64,000 nucleotides of DNA from Streptomyces antarcticus (GCF_026627255.1 NZ_JAPNLM010000001.1:651350-715349); one strand, 5' to 3'. Positions 18,520 through 27,520 are shown, counted from the stretch's first letter. Notes: generated by a model not told the origin, from the sequence alone. Program-made: numbers and translations.

Positions 18520-19980
18520 TCAGCCGGCGGGGGCGGGCTGGGGGGCCTTGAGCACCTTGCTGATCCACTCCAGGGAGCCCTCCTTCATGCCCCGGACGTA
18601 GTGCCAGCCGTTGTGCTCGCCGTCCTGGATGTCGCGGATGGTCGTCTTGACCGGCCCCTTGCCGTACTTCTGCTGGAAGGCGAGCATCTTGTCCTTCCCG
18701 CTCTCCTTGGTGCCGACCTGGAAGTTGATGTGGACCTCGGGTCCCTTGCCGTCGATCAGCTTCTGGGCGAGCTTCTCGGGGTTGTTCGCGTCCATCTCCG
18801 CCTGGTGGCCCTTCCAGAGCGGGGAGTCGGGGACGATCTCGCCGCCGCTGGCGATGACGGCCTTGAACTTGTCCGGGTGCTGGAGGACCGTCTTCATGCC
18901 GACGAAGGCACCGGAGGAGGAGCCCATGTAGGCCCAGCCGTCACGGGACTTGTAGGTACGGAAGTTGGCCTTGGCGAAGTCCGGGACGTCCTCGGCGATC
19001 CAGGTGCCCATCTTGGCCTGGCCGGGGATGTCGGCGCCGTCGTAGTAGAACTTGTTGTCCGGGTTGAGCACCGGCATGATCACGACGAACGGCAGGCTGG
19101 TGCCGGCCTTGACGCCGTCACTGATGGCCTTCTGGAGGCCGAGGCTGCGGTCGGACCAGTAGTTGGCCGGGAAGCCGTTGCCGCCGGGGAGCGCGATGAG
19201 CACCGGGAAGCCGCTCTTGGCGTACTTCGGGTCGTCGTACTCCTTGGGCGCCCACACCCACACGTCGCCCTCGAAACCGGACTTCGCGCCCGCGACCCGG
19301 GTCTTGGCGATGATCGTGCCGTCGTCCAGTTTGGCGGTCTGCTTGAAGTCGGACTTCGGCCCGGACGGCATGAGCACGTCCGGGTCGCCGGACGGTTTGG
19401 CGGGCGTCGGCGCGCCGGAGGCCTTCTTCTCCTCGGCGGGGGCCGGGGCGTTCTTGCCGAAGCTCACGGCCTCGCCGTTGCCGGAGAACCATTCGAGCTT
19501 CCAGGCGGCGAAGCCGCCACCGCCGAGCAGGAGCGCGAGGGCGACCACCGCGCTGATCCATATCGCGCGCCGGGAGCGCTTGGGCGCCGGCGGGGCGGGG
19601 GGCTCCGGGGCCGGCCCGGGGGCCGGGCGGCCGGGGAACCCGGGGTACGCGGGGCCGTCGGGGAACTCGGGGTACGCCGGGTGGGCCGCTTGGGCCGGGT
19701 ACGCCGGGTGCTCCTGACGGTAGGGCTGCCGGGGCTGCCCGTACGGCGGCGGATACCCCCGGGCGGCGGGGTGCTGCCCCTGGGGCTCGCGGGGGTCCGG
19801 GGACTCCTGGTGATCCCAGTGGCCGGGGTCGCCGTCGCGGCCCGGATGGCCGTCGCGGCCCGGGTGGCCCTGCCGCTCCGGGCGGTCCCGCTGGTCCTGG
19901 TACCCGTGCCCGCCGCGGGCCGGTTGGTCCTCGTACGAAGGCCGGCCGTCCGGCCGCGGGCGCTGCGGGTACTCGTGCAC
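18520..19980 (-). CDS. Membrane-anchored alpha/beta-hydrolase-fold esterase (copy 2)
   Basis: 486 residues from GTG. A long Pro/Tyr/Gly/His-rich cytoplasmic N-terminus (about 1-135) precedes one membrane helix (about 140-162) and an extracellular esterase domain (about 190-480) with elbow GSSSGA and [11 protein letters not shown]. The catalytic half matches the downstream gene throughout, so the pair arose by tandem duplication. The N-terminal extension is unique to this copy and resembles disordered scaffolding regions of actinobacterial surface proteins. About 245 bp of GC-rich repeats separate it from copy 1. Confidence 0.85.
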   Translation of the reverse strand: MHEYPQRPRPDGRPSYEDQPARGGHGYQDQRDRPERQGHPGRDGHPGRDGDPGHWDHQESPDPREPQGQHPAARGYPPPYGQPRQPYRQEHPAYPAQAAHPAYPEFPDGPAYPGFPGRPAPGPAPEPPAPPAPKRSRRAIWISAVVALALLLGGGGFAAWKLEWFSGNGEAVSFGKNAPAPAEEKKASGAPTPAKPSGDPDVLMPSGPKSDFKQTAKLDDGTIIAKTRVAGAKSGFEGDVWVWAPKEYDDPKYAKSGFPVLIALPGGNGFPANYWSDRSLGLQKAISDGVKAGTSLPFVVIMPVLNPDNKFYYDGADIPGQAKMGTWIAEDVPDFAKANFRTYKSRDGWAYMGSSSGAFVGMKTVLQHPDKFKAVIASGGEIVPDSPLWKGHQAEMDANNPEKLAQKLIDGKGPEVHINFQVGTKESGKDKMLAFQQKYGKGPVKTTIRDIQDGEHNGWHYVRGMKEGSLEWISKVLKAPQPAPAG

Positions 19981-20097
19981 GAACTTCGCTCCGAACGGTC
20001 ATGTCTGCCCGAGGGCAGGAACGGCTGGGGATCCCTTGGTACTGATGCGCGGATCCCCCGCGAAGTTCCAAATCCGAGCAAAAACATGACGCGGATC

Positions 20098-20322
20098 TCA
20101 AGGGTCCGTCAGAAGCCCGGCACAGGCCGACCTCAGGCCAACCACGGGCCGACCACGGGCTCGGCGCCGGGCATCGAGCGCCTCGGCGCACCACCCCAGC
20201 AGCCGGATGAGCGGCTCGCACCCCTCCCCGCTGCACGCGGCGGCGAGCGCCCCCTCCACCCACACATCGGCCCCCCGTACGCACACGGTCCACGTCGGCT
20301 CGTACGCGGACGGCACCGTCAC
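20098..20322 (-). CDS. Small hypothetical protein
   Basis: 74 residues from GTG. Composition and codon use look coding ([18 protein letters not shown], then [20 protein letters not shown]). It lies 76 bp downstream of the SNF2 gene on the same strand. No recognised domain; four cysteines are present but not in a known metal pattern. Could be a small companion of the helicase or a chance frame. Confidence 0.45.
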   Translation of the reverse strand: MTVPSAYEPTWTVCVRGADVWVEGALAAACSGEGCEPLIRLLGWCAEALDARRRARGRPVVGLRSACAGLLTDP

Positions 20323-20398
20323 CCCGGGCCCGCCCCGGCCACGGCCACCGGCCGTACCGGGCGCCCCGGTTGTCGTGCGCGGGGCTCCCGGAGGGCGC

Positions 20399-22585
20399 TC
20401 ACGGGTGTCCCGCGGTGACTTCGCTGACCGCTCCCAGCCGCGCCTGCTCCTCCTCGACGATCTGGCGGGCCATCGCCGTGTCGGAGACGTCGACCGCGTC
20501 CGGCGTCGACTCGGCGACCGCGCTGCGGCGTGCGTACGCGTCGAACAGGCGGGTCTTGTTCTTCAGCATCTCCACCATCCGCTCGTCCACCCCCCGCGTG
20601 GTGAGCAGCCGGTGCACCCGGACCGGCCGCACCTGCCCCATGCGGTGGGCCCGCGCCACCGCCTGGTGCTCGATGGTCGGTTTGACCTGGGGCTCACAGA
20701 TGATCACGACGGACGCGGCCTGCATGTTGAGCCCCACCCCCGCCGCCTCGATCTGCGCCAGCAGCACCGCATGCCCCGGTACGGCGGCGAACTCGTCCAC
20801 CAGCCGCTGACGGCGCGCGGGCGGCACGCTTCCGGCGATCGGACCGAACACCTGGCCGCCGCCGCCACCGCTCCGCACACCGTCCAGCATGTCCTCCACC
20901 GCTCCGAGGACGTCCTTGAAGTTGGAGAACACCACCACCTTCAGCCCGTTCTCGGCGGCGTCCTCGACGATCTCGCGCAGCCGGTTCAGCTTGGCCGACT
21001 TCTCGGGGCGCGCGTACGCCGCTCTGCGCATCGCCATGAAGTTGCCGGCACGGACGGCCTCGCGGTAGGCGTCCTCGTCCGACGCGCTCAGCTCCTCCCA
21101 CTCGTCCGTCTGCTGGAGCGCGGGCAGTTCGCTCAGCACGTCCTGCTGGTTGCGCCGCAGGTAGACCGGGGCGACGGCCTTCCGGAACGCCGTGGACCCG
21201 GCCACTGCGTCACGGTCACCGACGGCTTCCGCCAGATGCGGCTGGAGGATCTGCACGAGGCTGCGGAACTCGGCGACCCTGTTCTCCATGGGCGTGCCCG
21301 TCATGAAGAGCACGTGCTCGCAGCGCCCGGACCACTCGGTCACGGCCTGCGAGCGACGCGTCTTCGGATTCTTCACGTAGTGCGCCTCGTCCACCACGAG
21401 CATGCCCAGCTCACCGGCTCCGGGGGCCGGGAAGCCGCGCAGGGCGTCGAAGGTGGTCACCCCCACGCCGCCCCGGCCCTTCCAGTCGGCGTACGCCTCC
21501 CGCTTGTCGGGGCCGTGCAGAGCGGTCACGCGCAGCGTGCTGCGGGCCTCGACCTCGCGCGTCCAGTTGATCAGGACGCTGGCCGGGCAGACGACCATGA
21601 AGTGGCTCTGCCCCCCGGCGGCGAGATGAGCCAGGGCGGCGATGGCCTGGATGGTCTTGCCGAGCCCCATCTCGTCGCCGAGGAGCACCTTGCGCTGCGC
21701 CAGGGCGAAGCGCGCCCCGAAGGCCTGGTAGCCGCGCAACGAGACCCGCCGGTGCGTGTCGTCGAGCACCTGGTCGCGGACCCGCTCGGCGACCTCGTCG
21801 GGCAGGAACCCCTCGGCGGCGGCCGAGTCGGGGCCGCTGCCGGAGATCTCCGCGAGCAGGCTGTAGTACTCGGCGGACCGCAGCTCGAAGTCGACCCAGG
21901 CCGCGACCTCGGTCGAGGTACCGCGCAGCAGATCCACCGACGCCTGCGCGAGCAGCTCCGGCACACCGTCCCGTACGGCCTCCCCGGTCAGCCCGCGGAC
22001 CTCCGCGACGGCCTCCAGCGCCCGAGCCCGTCCACCCTGCCCCGCCAGCAGCATCCGCAGCCGCCCGGCGGCCGGCCTGGCCTCGGCCAGCAGCGGACCG
22101 AGCCGCTCCGAGAGGGCCACGGCCGCGTCGACGGCACGCCGCGCGTCGGGGCCCGCTTCCACCAGCACGTGCAGGGCCATGAGGAGCGAGGTGGTTCGCG
22201 GCTCCGGCCGGTCCACGTCGATGTGGACGGCGATGGTCTCCCGAACCGCGTCGGAGATCTGACGCGCCGCCGCGATGACCTGATCGGCGGTCCGCTGCCC
22301 CACGCCGGGAATCTGCCTCAGCCGGTAGGACCCGGCATCGAGTACCTGCCGGACCGACCGCAGCCCGCTCCTCTCGACTTCCCCGAGCCTCACCCGCCCC
22401 TCGGTGACCTCCTTCAACCGGGCCACCGGGATGGCGTCCAGCGCCTCTTCCGCCGCCGCGTCGCAGATCGGCTTCAGCGCCGCCCGTACCGCCTCGACAG
22501 CCCGCCCGTGGTCACCGACCACCGCCCGCGCCGCCTCGTACAGCTGCCCGCCCGCGGCAACCGCCTGCTTCTCACTGCGCCCCAT
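20399..22585 (-). CDS. SNF2-family DEAD/DEAH helicase with N-terminal HhH motif
   Basis: 728 residues from ATG 22585, preceded by a GAGGGGGCGGGG stretch. N-terminal helical region with a helix-hairpin-helix (LRQIPGVGQRTADQV, about 90-105). The ATPase core has GDEMGLGKTIQ (motif I), VVDEAHYVKN (motif II), TGTPMENR (motif III), and in lobe 2 QIEAAGVGLNMQAAS and QAVARAHRMGQ (motifs V-VI). Typical Swi2/Snf2 translocase remodelling protein-DNA complexes. Presence of a HhH suggests a DNA-repair or DNA-structure role. It borders the cassette array on its 5' side. Confidence 0.9.
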   Translation of the reverse strand: MGRSEKQAVAAGGQLYEAARAVVGDHGRAVEAVRAALKPICDAAAEEALDAIPVARLKEVTEGRVRLGEVERSGLRSVRQVLDAGSYRLRQIPGVGQRTADQVIAAARQISDAVRETIAVHIDVDRPEPRTTSLLMALHVLVEAGPDARRAVDAAVALSERLGPLLAEARPAAGRLRMLLAGQGGRARALEAVAEVRGLTGEAVRDGVPELLAQASVDLLRGTSTEVAAWVDFELRSAEYYSLLAEISGSGPDSAAAEGFLPDEVAERVRDQVLDDTHRRVSLRGYQAFGARFALAQRKVLLGDEMGLGKTIQAIAALAHLAAGGQSHFMVVCPASVLINWTREVEARSTLRVTALHGPDKREAYADWKGRGGVGVTTFDALRGFPAPGAGELGMLVVDEAHYVKNPKTRRSQAVTEWSGRCEHVLFMTGTPMENRVAEFRSLVQILQPHLAEAVGDRDAVAGSTAFRKAVAPVYLRRNQQDVLSELPALQQTDEWEELSASDEDAYREAVRAGNFMAMRRAAYARPEKSAKLNRLREIVEDAAENGLKVVVFSNFKDVLGAVEDMLDGVRSGGGGGQVFGPIAGSVPPARRQRLVDEFAAVPGHAVLLAQIEAAGVGLNMQAASVVIICEPQVKPTIEHQAVARAHRMGQVRPVRVHRLLTTRGVDERMVEMLKNKTRLFDAYARRSAVAESTPDAVDVSDTAMARQIVEEEQARLGAVSEVTAGHP

Positions 22586-22667
22586 CCCGCCCCGCCCCCT
22601 CGCGTCCCGTCCCCGCATCCTGCCACCGCGACCCCGCCGCCGGCCGGGGCGGCGGGCATCGCACGCT

Positions 22668-22925
22668 CGGCGGCTCCCGCGGCGGCCGGCAACGCCTGAG
22701 CATCGGGACGCCCGAGAGCGCCGTACCTGTGGCGGCCGCAGCCGCTACCACGATCGACAACGGGGAGCTGGTGATCTGGGTCGTTCACGCGGGACACCGG
22801 TCCCCTGTTCACGAGACCTGATCGCCGCTGACCCCACGTCAGAACATCCAGCACCCCTTCAGCACGGTAACAACGAAAGGGCCGTACTCAACAGAGCCCG
22901 ACCTCTTCTGACCTGCATGTTTGCC
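22668..22925. mobile_element. Remnant of an older cassette (right end only), chimeric
   Basis: Two parts. 22668-22749 aligns without gaps to the promoter region of the Uma2 gene (about 24988-25069; about 80 % over the best 62 bases). From 22750 the sequence instead matches the 3' end of relE and the right end of the RelE cassette (24078 onward, about 90 %). The join falls at a shared CTAC. Conserved right-end marks are present: CCAGCAC at 22848 and TCAGCAC at 22859, then GACCTGCAT at 22910, at the same 62-bp spacing as the two younger cassettes. The hairpin is decayed and no ychF core follows. Confidence 0.75.
22750..22821 (+). pseudogene. 3' fragment of a relE-type toxin gene
   Basis: Encodes only the last 23 residues of a RelE-like toxin (TIDNGELVIWVVHAGHRSP, then VHET and stop), nearly identical to the C-terminus of the intact gene at 23886-24149. 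There is no start or catalytic part. It is evidence of a second toxin cassette lost by recombination. Confidence 0.85.
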
Positions 22926-23433
22926 AGATCGGCGACGCGGTGTCACGTCATCCGATCAGACGTTATTCATACACTCCCCCATCTGGCTCGACCCCAGCCA
23001 TGGCCGACTGCTCACCGCCCTCCTGGCCAGCAGCCTCGTCACTCCCATGTGGTGCACGAGCTGGCGCAAGGACGCCACAACCATCATCGGGCCGCTCCTG
23101 GGGCTGCCGGACTTCCCCTACCTCGACCTCCCCCGCCCGCAGATCACCACCAGCCATCCCGACGGATACCTCTGGAAGCGCGACCACGTCGGCCCCTGGC
23201 TCGGCAGAGCACCGGTCGTCTGGATCGATGACGACTTCAGCGCCCTCGACCACGCGTGGGCTGCCGAACGGACCGTCCGCGGCTACCCCACGCTTCTCGT
23301 CCAGCCGGACCCGTACGCCGGCCTTCAGGCGACCCACCTCGTGGAGGTCCAGGAATGGGCCTGCTGCGGACAACGTGCGGACAGCAAAGGCCACCCAACC
23401 CGCTCCGCCGCAGGTCAGACGGCCTTTCCGTAG
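22921..23433 (+). pseudogene. 5'-truncated HAD-domain protein (RNA-repair-associated type)
   Basis: The readable part starts near 22975 (HSPIWLDPSHGRLLTALL) and continues with VTPMWCTSWRKDA, LGLPDFPYLDL, YLWKRDHVGPWL, APVVWIDDDFSALDHAWA and LLVQPDPYAGLQATHL, to a TAG at 23431. This follows the order of HAD-type proteins that in Streptomyces begin with a DVDG nucleophile motif about 50 residues earlier. That N-terminus is absent: upstream is cassette right-end DNA. The catalytic Asp is therefore lost and the gene is likely dead. The stop lies 2 bp before a ychF-end repeat. Family assignment is from memory. Confidence 0.6.
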
Positions 23434-23435
23434 AT

Positions 23436-23457
23436 CGACTACACGTTGAAGCGGAAC
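23436..23457. other. attachment-like site 1: copy of the ychF 3' end
   Basis: All 22 bases are identical to 25780-25801, which encode the last ychF codons (FRFNV-stop read on the minus strand). It forms the left boundary of the Phd/RelE cassette. Thirteen bases after it comes GCTCCCACCTG, and 38 bases after that box begin the paired CCAGCAC repeats. Confidence 0.85.
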
Positions 23458-23469
23458 GTTCGGCATGGG

Positions 23470-23527
23470 GCTCCCACCTGCACGGACGCCGTTTCCGAAG
23501 CCCATATCCAGCACCGATCCAGCACGG
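23470..23527. repeat. Left-end block of cassette 1
   Basis: GCTCCCACCTG starts at 23470. TCCAGCAC occurs at 23507-23514 and 23518-23525, an 11-bp period (one helical turn). The same two elements occur at identical distances at the left end of cassette 2 (24315 and 24353/24364). Such paired short repeats resemble arm-type sites of tyrosine recombinases; this reading is inference. Confidence 0.7.
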
Positions 23528-23588
23528 TGCAGATTCATCCAGCACGCGCCCCGCGGCGAATCCGCCTGTCCACCATCAGGGCATCCAT

Positions 23589-23598
23589 TGTGTACACA
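23589..23598. promoter_or_regulatory. Probable YefM/Phd operator (TGTACA core)
   Basis: Perfect palindrome TGTGTACACA 26 bp upstream of the antitoxin start. A TGTACA core is the known operator element of E. coli yefM-yoeB, so autorepression by the antitoxin/toxin complex is likely. Confidence 0.65.
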
Positions 23599-23623
23599 TG
23601 GGACGCTCGGTACCCTTGAGCTC

Positions 23624-23893
23624 ATGATGCAGCCGCTGCCCATAGAGTCCATCCGCGACGTGCGTGCACACCTGGCGGAGGTCGTGGAGCGCGCAGACCG
23701 CGACGACGTGCCCACAGTGATCACGCGGCGAGGCAAGGAAGTCGCCGCCGTGGTCTCCATCGAGGTGCTGCGCAAGTACCAGGAATGGGAAGAGCGCGAG
23801 ATCAACCGGATCATCGACGAGCGCATGGCCAACCCGTCTCCCGGCATCCCGATCGAGGACATCATGAGGGAGACGCTGGCGCGCGGTGAGTGA
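23624..23893 (+). CDS. Phd/YefM-family antitoxin
   Basis: 89 residues from the first of two adjacent ATGs (23624 or 23627). The N-terminal DNA-binding half has IESIRDVRAHLAEVVERA and PTVITRRGKEVAAVVSIE, the Phd/YefM pattern. The C-terminal half is charged and helical (ERMANPSPGIPIEDIM), expected to wrap the toxin. Its stop overlaps the toxin start by 8 bp. There is little ribosome-binding sequence, so the message may be nearly leaderless. It is cargo of cassette 1. Confidence 0.92.
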   Translation: MMQPLPIESIRDVRAHLAEVVERADRDDVPTVITRRGKEVAAVVSIEVLRKYQEWEEREINRIIDERMANPSPGIPIEDIMRETLARGE

Positions 23894-24149
23894 GTACCGA
23901 ACCGTCTTCCGCCCTGAGGCGCAGGCCGAGCTTCGGAAGATCCCTCGTGACATGGCGCTGCGCATCCTGGCCAAGCTGACCGAGCTGGAGACCGACCCCC
24001 TCGGCTTCAACTCCACTGCGCTGGTGTCCCAGCCCGAACGTCGCCGCCTGCGCGTCGGTGACTACCGCGTCGTCTACACGATCGACAACGGGGAGCTGGT
24101 GGTCTGGGTCGTTCACGTGGGGCACCGGTCCGCTGTTCACGAGACCTGA
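23886..24149 (+). CDS. RelE/ParE-family toxin
   Basis: 87 residues from GTG within the end of the antitoxin gene. Pattern YRTVFRPEAQAELRKIP, a helical pair, then RRLRVGDYRVVYTIDNGELVVWV and VHVGHRS, typical of RelE mRNA interferases; the conserved Arg residues of the sheet are present. It cleaves mRNA in the ribosomal A site if it behaves like its family. Its 3' end is duplicated at 22750-22821 with the flanking right end, showing that this toxin cassette has been copied. Confidence 0.92.
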   Translation: MSEYRTVFRPEAQAELRKIPRDMALRILAKLTELETDPLGFNSTALVSQPERRRLRVGDYRVVYTIDNGELVVWVVHVGHRSAVHET

Positions 24150-24174
24150 TTGCCGCTGACCCCACGTCAGAACA

Positions 24175-24195
24175 TCCAGCACCCATCCAGCACGG
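24175..24195. repeat. Right-end paired repeats of cassette 1
   Basis: TCCAGCAC at 24175-24182 and 24186-24193, again 11-bp period, mirroring the left-end copies at 23507/23518. The distance from CCAGCAC (24176) to GACCTGCAC (24238) is 62 bp, the same as in the other two right ends. Confidence 0.75.
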
Positions 24196-24203
24196 TGACG
24201 ACG

Positions 24204-24235
24204 AAGGGGTCGGACTCATCAGAGTCCGACCCCTT
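24204..24235. terminator. Right-end hairpin of cassette 1
   Basis: Perfect 14-bp stem, AAGGGGTCGGACTC (24204-24217), loop ATCA, complement (24222-24235). It terminates the toxin operon on the plus strand and could terminate read-through on the minus strand. A near-identical hairpin stands at the same place in cassette 2. Confidence 0.85.
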
Positions 24236-24280
24236 CCGACCTGCACGTTTGACGAATCTAGTTAACATACAGTAACGATA

Positions 24281-24302
24281 CGACTACACGTTGATGCGGA
24301 AC
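24281..24302. other. attachment-like site 2: copy of the ychF 3' end
   Basis: Matches 25780-25801 at 21 of 22 bases (one A to T change). The 65 bases 24238-24302 match 25737-25801 at 55 positions without gaps, because both include the cassette right end plus the core. It separates cassette 1 from cassette 2. Confidence 0.85.
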
Positions 24303-24314
24303 GTGCACAATAAC

Positions 24315-24370
24315 GCTCCCACCTGAGGAAACATGGTTCTGAGGGCTTCAAGTCAGCACAGAATCAGCAC
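24315..24370. repeat. Left-end block of cassette 2
   Basis: GCTCCCACCTG at 24315 lies 13 bases after the core; TCAGCAC at 24353-24359 and 24364-24370 lies 38 bases after the box start, with 11-bp period. Spacing is identical to cassette 1, but the repeat flavour is GTCAGCAC/GGGAA rather than TCCAGCAC/GGTG, and that flavour is shared only with the right end of the same cassette. Confidence 0.75.
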
Positions 24371-24561
24371 GGGAAACCCAGCCAGGTACCCAGTTAGAAG
24401 GTGACCTGGTCTCGATGAAGGTGGCCCGGAAGGTGTGTAGCAGCCCAATGAAGGAGACCGTCAGCGCGCCGGTGAAGTTCTTCGATCGCGCTCTCGGCTC
24501 ATCCATCGTTACGGTGACGAACGCCTCGGGCTTCCGCCTCTTGCTCACTATTGCGATCGTC

Positions 24562-24954
24562 TCAACCACCGGCCTCACGACCTCCAGGTCGTGGAGACCA
24601 GGCCCGGAGGACCGCGATGAGGCCGTGAACGAGGTTGTTGCGTACGTTGAGGACATCCTTGAGGCCCCCCAAGAGCTCCAGCCCCTCGCCTCGCTGGTCC
24701 TCGCCAATCTCCCTGTTGACCTTGAGCAGAGCCGTGCAGGTATCGATCAGGTCTCCAGTTGCAAGACCGGCCGCAACTAGCTTGGCGTACTTCGAATCCA
24801 ACAGTGTCTGCATGAGTTGGCGAAGCTGCACCTCAACCAGGGCACTCGCCTGCGCCACCTTCCCCACCACCGCGACCATCTCGTCGTAGGCAGCCGAACT
24901 CGCCTTCTCGCGACGCGAGAACTCTTCACGCCTCGCCTGCTCAACAGCGTCCAT
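24562..24954 (-). CDS. HEPN-like protein, probably frameshifted
   Basis: 130 residues. Helical, starting MDAVEQARREEFSRREKASS, and ending soon after VRNNLVHGLIAVLRAW. RNNLVH is an R-x4-H motif as in HEPN ribonucleases. Immediately after this point another frame opens that reads smoothly on to 24348 (GLHDLEVVRPVVETIAIV, KRRKPEAFVTVTMDEPR, FTGALTVSFIGLLHTFRA). This suggests the intact protein was about 195 residues and that a one-base shift near 24595-24615 cut it. Cargo of cassette 2, opposite in strand to Uma2. Not identified with any named family beyond the motif. Confidence 0.6.
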   Translation of the reverse strand: MDAVEQARREEFSRREKASSAAYDEMVAVVGKVAQASALVEVQLRQLMQTLLDSKYAKLVAAGLATGDLIDTCTALLKVNREIGEDQRGEGLELLGGLKDVLNVRNNLVHGLIAVLRAWSPRPGGREAGG

Positions 24955-25077
24955 GACGCGAACGTAGTCGCAGCTCCAGCCTCACGTCAGCGGCTTTTGC
25001 GATGCCTGGCAACGCGTGAGGATCGGGACACCCAAGAGCACCTCACCTGAGGTGGCTGTAGCCGCTACCGTGAAGCC

Positions 25078-25659
25078 ATGACCGCACTGCCCGACTGGAT
25101 GCGCCCGCCGCGCGCGGAAGGCTGGTTCGCGGAGGACTTGGACCGCCTCCCGGAAGCGCCTCGCCACACCGAGCTGATTGACGGAGCCCTCGTATTCATG
25201 ATGTCGCCCCAGCGCTGGTGGCACGGAGAAGTCGTCACCGACCTCACGCTCGCCCTCAGGGCACAGGCCCCGGCAGGATTCAAGGTCGGCCGAGAGATGA
25301 CCATCCGCCTCGATGCCCGTAACCGCCTGGAGCCGGACCTCGCGGTGACCACAGCCGCGTACGACCCTGACTGCACCTGGTTCGCTCCCGAAGACGTCCA
25401 GCTCGTCATCGAGGTCGTCTCACCGGAATCCGCCCACCGTGACCGAACCGTCAAGCTGCGCAAGTACGCCGAGGCCGGCATCCGGCACTACTGGTGCATC
25501 GAAGACGAGGACACCATCCCCGTCGTGCACGTTTACGAGCTCGACGAGCCTACCGGCTCGTACGCACCGGCAGGGATTTTCCGCCATACCCTCCAACGGC
25601 CCCTGCCGTTCGAGATCAGCCTTGATCTCGACAAGCTAGGACCCGGCCAGTCGGGCTGA
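25078..25659 (+). CDS. Uma2-family (DUF820) PD-(D/E)xK nuclease-like protein
   Basis: 193 residues from ATG. Signature order: RHTELIDGALVFM, HGEVVTDLTLAL, EPDLAVT, LVIEVVSPES and RTVKLRKYAEAGIRHYW. The Asp in EPDL and Glu-x-Val in VIEVVSP form the restriction-endonuclease-like active site. Uma2 proteins are heavily expanded in Streptomyces and cyanobacteria and are often linked to mobile DNA; their function is not established. Its upstream region is duplicated at 22668-22749. Cargo of cassette 2. Confidence 0.93.
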   Translation: MTALPDWMRPPRAEGWFAEDLDRLPEAPRHTELIDGALVFMMSPQRWWHGEVVTDLTLALRAQAPAGFKVGREMTIRLDARNRLEPDLAVTTAAYDPDCTWFAPEDVQLVIEVVSPESAHRDRTVKLRKYAEAGIRHYWCIEDEDTIPVVHVYELDEPTGSYAPAGIFRHTLQRPLPFEISLDLDKLGPGQSG

Positions 25660-25670
25660 CACCGCGATTC

Positions 25671-25733
25671 CAAGTCAGCACCAAGTCAGCACGGGAATAC
25701 AGAAGGGGCCGGACTCGCCCGAGTCCGACCCCT
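25671..25733. terminator. Right end of cassette 2: paired repeats plus hairpin
   Basis: CAAGTCAGCAC occurs twice in tandem (25671-25681, 25682-25692). The hairpin follows: GGGGCCGGACTC (25705-25716), loop GCCC, GAGTCCGACCCC (25721-25732), with one C/A mismatch that becomes G-U on the minus-strand RNA. Since ychF ends at 25783 on the minus strand, this hairpin probably also terminates ychF. Confidence 0.8.
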
Positions 25734-25782
25734 CCTGACCTGCACATTTGACGAAATCATCTCACATGCAGTAACGAGACGA

Positions 25783-26871
<1,089 letters not shown>

Positions 26872-27004
26872 GTTGGCGACTTCCCGTAGTGGAGGGGCGG
26901 CGGCCCGGGTGCGGGCCATGGAGCAGTTTACTTTCCGATGAGCGGGGGTGGATGTACGCGTGTCCGCGGCCCGATCCGGGGGGCCGCCCGCCTACTTTGG
27001 TGAC

Positions 27005-27520
27005 GTGGAGCGATACAGGACGCGACCGGCCCCTCACCCCCAGCGACCCCCGGCCCAGCGCCGGCGGCCGCGTGCCGCCGCGCCCCCCGTACAGGGCGGC
27101 GCGCCGCGGCTCGTGCTCGCGCGCCGGCTGCCCAGGCCGCGGCTGACCGGGCTCGGCGGCGGGCTCTTCTCGAGCGCCGCCATGGTGCTGGTCGCGGGGT
27201 TCTCCTGGCTGCTCTTCGACTCCTCGCTCTTCGTCTACGGGCTGCTCTTCCTGCCCGTCGCGGCCGCCACCGCGCTCTGGGTGCGGCCCGCCGACCTGAT
27301 CACCGCGCCGATCACCGCGCCCATCGCCTTCGCCGCCGGAGTGTGGCCCGTCGCGGGCGGCTCCGGCGGCTTCGGCGGTCATCTGATGGGGCTGGTGTCC
27401 GCGCTGTCCCTGCACGCCGGCTGGCTGTACGCGGGCACGCTGGTGGCGGCGCTCATCGCCGTCGTACGCAAGGCCGTGCTGATCGGCAGGCGCCGGATGC
27501 CCCGCCGCCCCGCCGCCTAG
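27005..27520 (+). CDS. DUF6542 membrane protein
   Basis: 171 residues from GTG 27005; a GTG at 26948 would add 19 residues. A basic Pro/Arg-rich N-terminus (about 1-50) is followed by four hydrophobic segments (FSSAAMVLVAGFSWLLF, LLFLPVAAATALWV, ITAPIAFAAGVWPVAG, LYAGTLVAALIAVV). This matches the DUF6542 family that sits beside ychF in Streptomyces, as far as I recall. Function unknown. Confidence 0.8.
   Translation: MERYRTRPAPHPQRPPAQRRRPRAAAPPVQGGAPRLVLARRLPRPRLTGLGGGLFSSAAMVLVAGFSWLLFDSSLFVYGLLFLPVAAATALWVRPADLITAPITAPIAFAAGVWPVAGGSGGFGGHLMGLVSALSLHAGWLYAGTLVAALIAVVRKAVLIGRRRMPRRPAA

Noticed and set aside
23256..23627. Small plus-strand frame between the HAD fragment and the antitoxin
   Set aside because: Spans the repeated core and left-end block, low-complexity translation, no ribosome-binding site.
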